The notes under the pieces are model-generated. The model was not told the origin of the DNA. It saw only the letters and a list, made by a program, of their open reading frames with translations, and ran no database searches. Below are positions 50,633-63,000 of a DNA stretch of 64,000 bases, one piece after another. The stretch covers positions 1,364,001 through 1,428,000 of the forward strand of contig NW_027480463.1 of NCBI RefSeq assembly GCF_051401765.1, given 5' to 3'. Source of the DNA: Calliopsis andreniformis (taxonomy: Eukaryota > Arthropoda > Insecta > Hymenoptera > Andrenidae). Positions within the stretch are counted from its first letter, which is position 1. Every line of letters starts with the position of its first letter. A program made the position numbers and the translations under genes.

Positions 50633-53118
50633 AATCACCAATCCTCGATCTTCAATCCTCAGTACTCAATCTTTAATCCTCAATCCTCAATCCTCAATCT
50701 TCAATCCTCAATCATCAATCCTCAGTCCTCAATCCTCAATCCTCAATCCTCAATCCCCAATCCTCAATCCTCAATTCTCAATTTTCAATCCTCAATACTC
50801 AATCTTAAGTGCTCAATCCTCAATACGCAATCTTCAATCCTCAATCCTCAATCCTCAATACTCAATTTCTCAACCCTCAATCCTCAATCCTCAATCCTCA
50901 GACCTCAAACATCAATACTCGACCCTCAGTCCTCGTCCACAATCCACAACACTCAATCCTCAATACTCAATCTTCAATCATCAATATTCAATCTTCAGTC
51001 GTCAATCCTCGATCCTCAACACTCAATTCTCAAACCTCAATGTTCAACCAGCAATACGCAATCCTCAATCTTCAATCCTCTATCCTCAATCCTCAATCCT
51101 CAATCCTCAATCCTCAATCCTCAATCCCCAATCCTCAATCTTCAATCCTCAATACTCAATCCTCAATCCTCAATCCTCAATCCTCAATCTTCAATCCTCA
51201 ATGCTCAATACCCAATCCTCAGTCTTCAATCCTCAATCCTCAATCCTCAATTCTCAATCCTCAATCCTCAGTCCTCAGTCCTTAAACCTCAATCCTCAAC
51301 CCTCAGCCCTCATCCTCAATCCTCAATCCTCAATCCTCAATCCTCAATCTTCAATCCTTAATACTCAATCCTCAAACCTCGGTACTCATTCTTCAATCCT
51401 CAATAACCAATCCTCAATCTTCAATCCTCAATCCTCAATCCTCAATTCTCATTCCTCAATCCTCAATCCTCAGACCTCAAACATCAATACTCAACCCTCT
51501 GTCCTCGTCCTCAATCCACAACCTTCAATCCTCAATCCTCAATCTTCAATCATCAATATTCAATCTCCAATCCTGAATCCTCAATCCTCAATCCTCAATC
51601 CTCAATTCCCAATCCTCGGACCTCAAACATGGATACTCAACCCTCAGTCCTCGTCCTCAATCCACAACCCTCAATCCTCAATCCTCAATCTTCAATCATC
51701 AATATTCACTCTTCAGTCCTCAATCCTCAATACTCAATCCTCAATCCTCAATCCTCAATCCTCAATGCTCAATCCGAAATACCCAATCCTCAATCTTCAA
51801 TCCTCAATCCTCAATCCTCAGTCCTCAATCCTCAATCCTCAATCCTTAGTCCTCAAACCTCAATCCTGAAACCTCAATCCTGAATCCTCAATCTTCAGCC
51901 CTCAGTCCTCAACAGTCCATTGTCAATTCTCAATCATCAATAGAATATCCTCAATTCACAGTTTTCAATAATCAATCCCCATTCTTCAAACTTCAAATCT
52001 CAATCCACAAACATCAATTCCCATCACTCAACCCTCAACACTAAGTCCTCAATCTTCAATCCTCAATCCTCAATCCTCAACCTTCAATCCTCAATACTCA
52101 ATCTTCAATCCTCAATCCTCAGTACTCAATCCTCAATTCTCAATCCTTAATCGTCAATCCTCAATCCCCAATCCTCAATCTTCAATCCTCAATCCTCAAT
52201 CCTCAATCCTCAATCCTCAATCCTCAATCCTCAGTCTTCAATCCTCAATACTCAATACCCAATCCTCAGTCTTCAATCCTCAATCCTCAATCCTCAATTC
52301 TCAATCCTCAATCCTCAGTCCTGAGTCCTTAAACCTCAATCCTCAACCCTCAGCCCTCATCCTCAATCCTCAATCCTCAATCCTCAATCCTCAATCCTCA
52401 ATCTTCAATCTTCAATACTCAAGCTTCAATCCTCGATCCTCAATCCTCAGTCCTCAATACTCAAGCCTCAACACTGAATCCTCAATTCTCAATCATCAAT
52501 ACTCAATCTTCAATACTCAATCCTCAATCCTCAATCCTCAATCCTCAATCCTCAATACTCAATCACCAATCCTCGATCTTCAATCCTCAGTACTCAATCT
52601 TTAATCCTCAATCCTCAATCCTCAATCTTCAATCCTCAATCATCAATCCTCAGTCCTCAATCCTCAATCCTCAATCCTCAATCCTCAATCCTCAACCCTC
52701 AATTCTCAATCTTCAATCCTCAATACTCAATCTTAAATGCTCAATCCTCAATACGCAATCTTCAATCCTCAATCCTCAATCCTCAATACTCAATTTCTCA
52801 ACCCTCAATCCTCAATCCTCAATCCTCAGACCTCAAACATCAATACTCGACCCTCAGTCCTCGTCCACAATCCACAACACTCAATCCTCAATACTCAATC
52901 TTCAATCATCAATATTCAATCTTCAATCGTCCATCCTCGATCCTCAACACTCAATTCTCAAACCTCAATGTTCAACCAGCAATACGCAATCCTCAATCTT
53001 CAATCCTCTATCCTCAATCCTCAATCCTCAATCCTCAATCCTCAATCCTCAATCCTCAATCCTCAATCCTAAATCTTCAGTCCTCAATACTCAATCTTCA
53101 ATCCTCAATCCTCAATCC
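50633..53118. repeat. 3,592-bp-offset pair, copy 1 (inside the 8,706-bp unit)
   Basis: Matches 54,225-56,710: landmarks 51943 and 55535, and stretches at 50,809/54,401, 51,201/54,793 and 52,737/56,329. Single-base differences are few (for example TCCTTAATAC near 51,356 against TCCTCAATAC near 54,948). Confidence 0.87.
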
Positions 53119-53194
53119 TCAGACCTCAAACATCAATAATCAACCCTCAGCCCTCATCGTAAATCCTCAAACCTCAATCCTCAGTCCTCAATCC

Positions 53195-54215
53195 TCCATA
53201 TTCAATCCTCAATCCCCAATACTCAATCCTCAATACTCAATCCTCAATCATCAATCTTCAATCTTCAATACTCAATCCTCAATCCTCGATCCTCAATCCT
53301 CGATCCTCAATTCTCAATCCTCAATCATCAATCCTCAATCTTCAATCCTCAATACTCAATCTTTAATCCTCAATCCTCAATCCTCAATCTTCAATCTTCA
53401 ATCCTCAATCCGCAATCGTCAATCCTCAATCCTCAATCCTCAATCCTCAATCCTCAATCTTCAATCCTCAATACTCAATCTTCAATCCTCATTCCTCAAT
53501 CCTCAACCCTCAGTCCTCATTCTTCAATCCTCAATAACCAATCCTCAATCTTCAATCCTCGATCCTCAATCCTCAATTCTCAATCCTCAATCCTCAATCC
53601 TCAGACCTCAAACCTCAATCCTCAATCCTCAATCCTCAGTCCTCAAACCTCAATCCTGAATCCTCAACCTTCAGACCTCCGTCCTCAACAATCAGTAGTC
53701 AATTCTCAATCCTCAATAGAATATCATCAATTCACAGTTTTCAATACTCAATACTGAATCTGTAATCTTTAAATCTCTATCCACAAACATCAATACTCAT
53801 CACTCAAACCTCAACACTCAGTCCCCAATCCTCAATCTTCAATCCTCAATCCTCAATCCTCAATCCTCAATACTCAAATTTCAATCCTCAATACTCAATC
53901 ATGAATCCTCAATCCTCAATCCTCAATCCTCAATCCTCCACCCTCAATCGTCAGTCTTCAAACCTCAATACTCAATCTTCAATCCACAATCCTCAATCCT
54001 CAACCCTCAATCCTCATCCTTCAATCCTCAATACCCAATCCACAATCTTCAATCCTCAATCCTCAATCCTCAATTCTCAATCCTCAATCCTCAGTCCTCA
54101 GTCCTTAAACCTCAAACCTCAACCCACAGCCCTCATCCTCAATCCTCAATCCTCAATCCTCAATCCATAATCTTCAATCCTCAATACTCAATCTTCAATC
54201 CTCAATTCTCAAACC
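53195..54215. repeat. Segment re-used from 24.4-25.5 kb
   Basis: Closely matches 24,447-25,460 (type-1b box landmarks 24975 and 53719, offset 28,744) and recurs at about 61,901-62,921 through the 8,706-bp repeat. It sits between the two copies of the 3,592-bp-offset pair. Confidence 0.85.
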
Positions 54216-54224
54216 TCAATCCTC

Positions 54225-56710
54225 AATCACCAATACTCGATCTTCAATCCTCAGTACTCAATCTTTAATCCTCAATCCTCAATCCTCAATCTTCAATCCT
54301 CAATCATCAATCCTCAGTCCTCAATCCTCAATCCTCAATCCTCAATCCCCAATCCTCAATCCTCAATTCTCAATTTTCAATCCTCAATACTCAATCTTAA
54401 ATGCTCAATCCTCAATACGCAATCTTCAATCCTCAATCCTCAATCCTCAATACTCAATTTCTCAACCCTCAATCCTCAATCCTCAATCCTCAGACCTCAA
54501 ACATCAATACTCGACCCTCAGTCCTCGTCCACAATCCACAACACTCAATCCTCAATACTCAATCTTCAATCATCAATATTCAATCTTCAGTCGTCAATCC
54601 TCGATCCTCAACACTCAATTCTCAAACCTCAATGTTCAACCAGCAATACGCAATCCTCAATCTTCAATCCTCTATCCTCAATCCTCAATCCTCAATCCTC
54701 AATCCTCAATCCTCAATCCCCAATCCTCAATCTTCAATCCTCAATACTCAATCCTCAATCCTCAATCCTCAATCCTCAATCTTCAATCCTCAATGCTCAA
54801 TACCCAATCCTCAGTCTTCAATCCTCAATCCTCAATCCTCAATTCTCAATCCTCAATCCTCAGTCCTCAGTCCTTAAACCTCAATCCTCAACCCTCAGCC
54901 CTCATCCTCAATCCTCAATCCTCAATCCTCAATCCTCAATCTTCAATCCTCAATACTCAATCCTCAAACCTCGGTACTCATTCTTCAATCCTCAATAACC
55001 AATCCTCAATCTTCAATCCTCAATCCTCAATCCTCAATTCTCATTCCTCAATCCTCAATCCTCAGACCTCAAACATCAATACTCAACCCTCTGTCCTCGT
55101 CCTCAATCCACAACCTTCAATCCTCAATCCTCAATCTTCAATCATCAATATTCAATCTCCAATCCTCAATCCTCAATCCTCAATCCTCAATCCTCAATTC
55201 CCAATCCTCGGACCTCAAACATGGATACTCAACCCTCAGTCCTCGTCCTCAATCCACAACCCTCAATCCTCAATCCTCAATCTTCAATCATCAATATTCA
55301 CTCTTCAGTCCTCAATCCTCAATACTCAATCCTCAATCCTCAATCCTCAATCCTCAATGCTCAATCCGAAATACCCAATCCTCAATCTTCAATCCTCAAT
55401 CCTCAATCCTCAGTCCTCAATCCTCAATCCTCAATCCTTAGTCCTCAAACCTCAATCCTGAAACCTCAATCCTGAATCCTCAATCTTCAGCCCTCAGTCC
55501 TCAACAGTCCATTGTCAATACTCAATCATCAATAGAATATCCTCAATTCACAGTTTTCAATAATCAATCCCCATTCTTCAAACTTCAAATCTCAATCCAC
55601 AAACATCAATTCCCATCACTCAACCCTCAACACTAAGTCCTCAATCTTCAATCCTCAATCCTCAATCCTCAACCTTCAATCCTCAATACTCAATCTTCAA
55701 TCCTCAATCCTCAGTACTCAATCCTCAATTCTCAATCCTTAATCGTCAATCCTCAATCCCCAATCCTCAATCTTCAATCCTCAATCCTCAATCCTCAATC
55801 CTCAATCCTCAATCCTCAATCCTCAGTCTTCAATCCTCAATACTCAATACCCAATCCTCAGTCTTCAATCCTCAATCCTCAATCCTCAATTCTCAATCCT
55901 CAATCCTCAGTCCTGAGTCCTTAAACCTCAATCCTCAACCCTCAGCCCTCATCCTCAATCCTCAATCCTCAATCCTCAATCCTCAATCCTCAATCTTCAA
56001 TCTTCAATACTCAAGCTTCAATCCTCGATCCTCAATCCTCAGTCCTCAATACTCAAGCCTCAACACTGAATCCTCAATTCTCAATCATCAATACTCAATC
56101 TTCAATACTCAATCCTCAATCCTCAATCCTCAATCCTCAATCCTCAATACTCAATCACCAATCCTCGATCTTCAATCCTCAGTACTCAATCTTTAATCCT
56201 CAATCCTCAATCCTCAATCTTCAATCCTCAATCATCAATCCTCAGTCCTCAATCCTCAATCCTCAATCCTCAATCCTCAATCCTCAACCCTCAATTCTCA
56301 ATCTTCAATCCTCAATACTCAATCTTAAATGCTCAATCCTCAATACGCAATCTTCAATCCTCAATCCTCAATCCTCAATACTCAATTTCTCAACCCTCAA
56401 TCCTCAATCCTCAATCCTCAGACCTCAAACATCAATACTCGACCCTCAGTCCTCGTCCAGAATCCACAACACTCAATCCTCAATACTCAATCTTCAATCA
56501 TCAATATTCAATCTTCAATCGTCCATCCTCGATCCTCAACACTCAATTCTCAAACCTCAATGTTCAACCAGCAATACGCAATCCTCAATCTTCAATCCTC
56601 TATCCTCAATCCTCAATCCTCAATCCTCAATCCTCAATCCTCAATCCTCAATCCTCAATCCTAAATCTTCAGTCCTCAATACTCAATCTTCAATCCTCAA
56701 TCCTCAATCC
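54225..56710. repeat. 3,592-bp-offset pair, copy 2
   Basis: Second copy of 50,633-53,118. Its right end passes near 56,710 into a stretch matching 34.0-34.3 kb (the GTTCTCAGTCC stretch near 34,252 and 56,951), then reaches the start of the next 8,706-bp unit. Confidence 0.86.
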
Positions 56711-57050
56711 TCAATCCTCAGTCCTCATTCTTCAATCCTCAATACCCAATCCTCAATCTTCAATCCTCAAACCTCAATCCTCAATTCTCAATCCTCAATC
56801 CTCAATCCTCAAGCCTCAATCATCAATACTCAATCCTCAATCCTCAATCCTCAATCTTCAATCCTCAATACTCAATCTTCAGTCCTCAATTCTCAATCCT
56901 CAATCCTCAATAATCAGACCTCAAGCATCAATACTGAACCCTCAGGCCTTGTTCTCAGTCCACAACCCTCAATCCTCAATCCTCAATCTTAAATCATCAA
57001 TGTTCAATATTCAGTCCTCAACACTCAATCCTCAATTCTCAATCATCAAT

Positions 57051-60000
57051 CCTCAATACTCAATCTTCAATCCTCAAAGCTCAATCTTCGATCCTCAATC
57101 CTCAATCCTCAATCCTCAATCCTCATTCTTAAATCGTCAATACCCAATCCTCAATCTTCAATCCTCAATCCTCAATCCTCAATTCTCAACCCTCAATCCT
57201 CAATCCTCAGACCTCGAACATCAATACTCAACCCTCAGTTCTCGTCCTCAATCCACAACGCTCAATCCTCAATCCTCAATCTTCAATCATCAATATTCAA
57301 CCTTCAGTCCTCAATCCTCAGTCCTCAATCCTCAAACCTCAATATACAAAACACAACCCTCAACAACCAATCCTCAACACTCAACCATCAATCCTCAATT
57401 CTCAATACTCAATATAGTATCCTGAATTCTCATGGTCCAATACTCAATCCACAATTTTCAATAATCAAATCTCAATCCTCAAACATCAATTCTCAACACT
57501 GAATCCTCAACACTTAGTCCTCTCTCTTCAATCCTCCATCCTCAACCCTCAATCCTCAAGCGTCAATCCTCAATCCTCAATCCTCAACCCTCAATCCTCA
57601 GTCCTCAAACCTCAATCCCGAATCCTCAATCCTGAATCCTCCACCTTCAGCCCTCAGTCCTCAACAATCAATTGTCAATCCTCAATCATCAATAGAATAT
57701 CCTCAATTCACAGTTTTCAATAATCAATCCCCATTCTCCAATCTTCAAATCTCAATCCACAAACATCAATTCCCATCACTCAACCCTCAACACTAAGTCC
57801 TCAATCTTCAATCCTCAATCCTCAATCCTCAACCTTCAATCCTCAATACTCAATCTTCAATCCTCAATCCTCAATTCTCAATCCTCAATTCTCAATCCTC
57901 AACCGTCAATCCTCAATCCCCAATCCTCAATCTTCAATCCTCAATCCTCAATCCTCAATCCTCAATCCTCAATCCTCAATCTTCAATCCTCAATGCTCAA
58001 TACCCAATCCTCAGTCTTCAATCCTCAATCCTCAATCCTCAATTCTCAATCCTCAATCCTCAGACCTCAGTCCTTAAACCTCAATCCTCAACCCTCAGCC
58101 CTCATCCTCAATCCTCAATCCTCAATCCTCAATCCTCAATCCTCAATCTTCAATCCTCAATACTCAATCCTCAAACCTCGGTCCTCATTCTTCAATCCTC
58201 AATAACCAATCCTCAATCTTCAGTCCTCAATCCTCAATCCTCAATTCTCATTCCTCAGTCCTCAATCCTCAGACCTCAAGCATCAATACTCAACCCTCTG
58301 TCAACGTCCTCAATCCACAACCCTCAATCCTCAATCCTCAATCTTCAATCATCAATATTCAATCTCCAATCCTCAATCCTCAATCCTCAATCCTCAATCC
58401 TCAATTCCCAATCCTCGGACCTCAAACATGGATACTCAACCCTCAGTCCTCGTCCTCAATCCACAACCCTCAATCCTCAATCCTCAATCTTCAATCATCA
58501 ATATTCACTCTTCAGTCCACAATCCTCAATACTCAATCCTCAATCCTCAATCCTCAATCCTCAATGTTCAATCCGCAACACCCAATCCTCAATCTTCAAT
58601 CCTCAATCCTCAATCCTCAGTCCTCAATCCTCAATCCTCAATCCTTAGTCCTCAAACCTCAATCCTGAAACCTCAATACTGAATCCTCAATCTTCAGCCC
58701 TCAGTCCTCAACAGTCAATTGTCAATTCTCAATCATCAATAGAATATCCTCAATTCACAGTTTTCAATAATCAATCCCCATTCTTCAAACTTCAAATCTC
58801 AATCCACAAACATGAATTCCCATCACTCAACCCTCAACACTAAGTCCTCAATCTTCAATCCCCAATCCTCAATCCTCAACCTTCAATCCTCAATACTCAA
58901 TCTTCAATCCTCAATCCTCAGTACTCAATCCTCAATTCTCAATCCTTAATCGTCAATCCTCAATCCCCAATCCTCAATCTTCAATCCTCAATCCTCAATC
59001 CTCAATCCTCAATCCTCAATCCTCAGTCTTCAATCCTCAATACTCAATACCCAATCCTCAGTCTTCAATCCTCAATCCTCAATCCTCAATTCTCAATCCT
59101 CAATCCTCAGTCCTGAGTCCTTAAGCCTCAATCCTCAACCCTCAGCCATCATCCTCAATCCTCAATCCTCAATCCTCAATCTTCAATCCTCAATACTCAA
59201 GCTTCAATCCTCGATCCTCAATCCTCAGTCCTCAATACTCAAGCCTCAACCCTGAATCCTCAATCCTCAATCATCAATCCTCAATCTTCAATACTCAATC
59301 CTCAATCCTCAATCCTCAATCCTCAATCCTCAATCCTCAATCACCAATCCTCGATCTTCAATCCTCAGTACTCAATCTTTAATCCTCAATCCTCAATCCT
59401 CAATCTTCAATCCTCAATCATCAATCCTCAGTCCTCAATCCTCAATCCTCAATCCTCAATCCCCAATCCTCAATCCTCAATTCTCAATTTTCAATCCTCA
59501 ATACTCAATCTTAAGTGCTCAATCCTCAATACGCAATCTTCAATCCTCAATCCTCAATCCTCAATACTCAATTTCTCAACCCTCAATCCTCAATCCTCAA
59601 TCCTCAGACCTCAAACATCAATACTCGACCCTCAGTCCTCGTCCACAATCCACAACACTCAATCCTCAATACTCAATCTTCAATCATCAATATTCAATCT
59701 TCAGTCGTCAATCCTCGATCCTCAACACTCAATTCTCAAACCTCAATGTTCAACCAGCAATACGCAATCCTCAATCTTCAATCCTCTATCCTCAATCCTC
59801 AATCCTCAATCCTCAATCCTCAATCCTCAATCCCCAATCCTCAATCTTCAATCCTCAATACTCAATCCTCAATCCTCAATCCTCAATCCTCAATCTTCAA
59901 TCCTCAATGCTCAATACCCAATCCTCAGTCTTCAATCCTCAATCCTCAATCCTCAATTCTCAATCCTCAATCCTCAGTCCTCAGTCCTTAAACCTCAATC

Positions 60001-63000
60001 CTCAACCCTCAGCCCTCATCCTCAATCCTCAATCCTCAATCCTCAATCCTCAATCTTCAATCCTTAATACTCAATCCTCAAACCTCGGTACTCATTCTTC
60101 AATCCTCAATAACCAATCCTCAATCTTCAATCCTCAATCCTCAATCCTCAATTCTCATTCCTCAATCCTCAATCCTCAGACCTCAAACATCAATACTCAA
60201 CCCTCTGTCCTCGTCCTCAATCCACAACCTTCAATCCTCAATCCTCAATCTTCAATCATCAATATTCAATCTCCAATCCTCAATCCTCAATCCTCAATCC
60301 TCAATCCTCAATTCCCAATCCTCGGACCTCAAACATGGATACTCAACCCTCAGTCCTCGTCCTCAATCCACAACCCTCAATCCTCAATCCTCAATCTTCA
60401 ATCATCAATATTCACTCTTCAGTCCTCAATCCTCAATACTCAATCCTCAATCCTCAATACTCAATCCTCAATGCTCAATCCGAAATACCAAATCCTCAAT
60501 CTTCAATCCTCAATCCTCAATCCTCAGTCCTCAATCCTCAATCCTCAATCCTTAGTCCTCAAACCTCAATCCTGAAACCTCAATCCTGAATCCTCAATCT
60601 TCAGCCCTCAGTCCTCAACAGTCCATTGTCAATTCTCAATCATCAATAGAATATCCTCAATTCACAGTTTTCAATAATCAATCCCCATTCTTCAAACTTC
60701 AAATCTCAATCCACAAACATCAATTCCCATCACTCAACCCTCAACACTAAGTCCTCAATCTTCAATCCTCAATCCTCAATCCTCAACCTTCAATCCTCAA
60801 TACTCAATCTTCAATCCTCAATCCTCAGTACTCAATCCTCAATTCTCAATCCTTAATCGTCAATCCTCAATCCCCAATCCTCAATCTTCAATCCTCAATC
60901 CTCAATCCTCAATCCTCAATCCTCAATCCTCAATCCTCAGTCTTCAATCCTCAATACTCAATACCCAATCCTCAGTCTTCAATCCTCAATCCTCAATCCT
61001 CAATTCTCAATCCTCAATCCTCAGTCCTGAGTCCTTAAACCTCAATCCTCAACCCTCAGCCCTCATCCTCAATCCTCAATCCTCAATCCTCAATCCTCAA
61101 TCCTCAATCTTCAATCTTCAATACTCAAGCTTCAATCCTCGATCCTCAATCCTCAGTCCTCAATACTCAAGCCTCAACACTGAATCCTCAATTCTCAATC
61201 ATCAATACTCAATCTTCAATACTCAATCCTCAATCCTCAATCCTCAATCCTCAATCCTCAATACTCAATCACCAATCCTCGATCTTCAATCCTCAGTACT
61301 CAATCTTTAATCCTCAATCCTCAATCCTCAATCTTCAATCCTCAATCATCAATCCTCAGTCCTCAATCCTCAATCCTCAATCCTCAATCCTCAATCCTCA
61401 ACCCTCAATTCTCAATCTTCAATCCTCAATACTCAATCTTAAATGCTCAATCCTCAATACGCAATCTTCAATCCTCAATCCTCAATCCTCAATACCCAAT
61501 TTCTCAACCCTCAATCCTCAATCCTCAATCCTCAGACCTCAAACATCAATACTCGACCCTCAGTCCTCGTCCACAATCCACAACACTCAATCCTCAATAC
61601 TCAATCTTCAATCATCAATATTCAATCTTCAATCGTCCATCCTCGATCCTCAACACTCAATTCTCAAACCTCAATGTTCAACCAGCAATACGCAATCCTC
61701 AATCTTCAATCCTCTATCCTCAATCCTCAATCCTCAATCCTCAATCCTCAATCCTCAATCCTCAATCCTCAATCCTAAATCTTCAGTCCTCAATACTCAA
61801 TCTTCAATCCTCAATCCTCAATCCTCAGACCTCAAACATCAATACTCAACCCTCAGCCCTCATCGTAAATCCTCAAACCTCAATCCTCAGTCCTCAATCC
61901 TCCATATTCAATCCTCAATCCCCAATACTCAATCCTCAATACTCAATCCTCAATCATCAATCTTCAATCTTCAATACTCAATCCTCAATCCTCGATCCTC
62001 AATCCTCGATCCTCAATTCTCAATCCTCAATCATCAATCCTCAATCTTCAATCCTCAATACTCAATCTTTAATCCTCAATCCTCAATCCTCAATCTTCAA
62101 TCTTCAATCCTCAATCCGCAATCGTCAATCCTCAATCCTCAATCCTCAATCCTCAATCCTCAATCTTCAATCCTCAATACTCAATCTTCAATCCTCATTC
62201 CTCAATCCTCAACCCTCAGTCCTCATTCTTCAATCCTCAATAACCAATCCTCAATCTTCAATCCTCGATCCTCAATCCTCAATTCTCAATCCTCAATCCT
62301 CAATCCTCAGACCTCAAACCTCAATCCTCAATCCTCAATCCTCAGTCCTCAAACCTCAATCCTGAATCCTCAACCTTCAGACCTCCGTCCTCAACAATCA
62401 GTAGTCAATTCTCAATCCTCAATAGAATATCATCAATTCACAGTTTTCAATACTCAATACTGAATCTGTAATCTTTAAATCTCTATCCACAAACATCAAT
62501 ACTCATCACTCAAACCTCAACACTCAGTCCCCAATCCTCAATCTTCAATCCTCAATCCTCAATCCTCAATCCTCAATACTCAAATTTCAATCCTCAATAC
62601 TCAATCATGAATCCTCAATCCTCAATCCTCAATCCTCAATCCTCCACCCTCAATCGTCAGTCTTCAAACCTCAATACTCAATCTTCAATCCACAATCCTC
62701 AATCCTCAACCCTCAATCCTCATCCTTCAATCCTCAATACCCAATCCACAATCTTCAATCCTCAATCCTCAATCCTCAATTCTCAATCCTCAATCCTCAG
62801 TCCTCAGTCCTTAAACCTCAAACCTCAACCCACAGCCCTCATCCTCAATCCTCAATCCTCAATCCTCAATCCATAATCTTCAATCCTCAATACTCAATCT
62901 TCAATCCTCAATTCTCAAACCTCAATCCTCAATCACCAATACTCGATCTTCAATCCTCAGTACTCAATCTTTAATCCTCAATCCTCAATCCTCAATCTTC

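Larger units (their letters stand above)
48345..57050. repeat. 8,706-bp higher-order unit, copy 1
   Basis: Largest repeat in the window; the next copy starts at about 57,051. Boxes have landmarks at 48705 (type 6), 48989, 50036, 51943 (type 4), 53719 (type 1b) and 55535 (type 4). Internally, 50,633-53,118 recurs at 54,225-56,710 (offset 3,592), with a piece from the 24.4-25.5 kb region (53,195-54,215) between. So it is a composite of at least three earlier segments. Confidence 0.9.
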
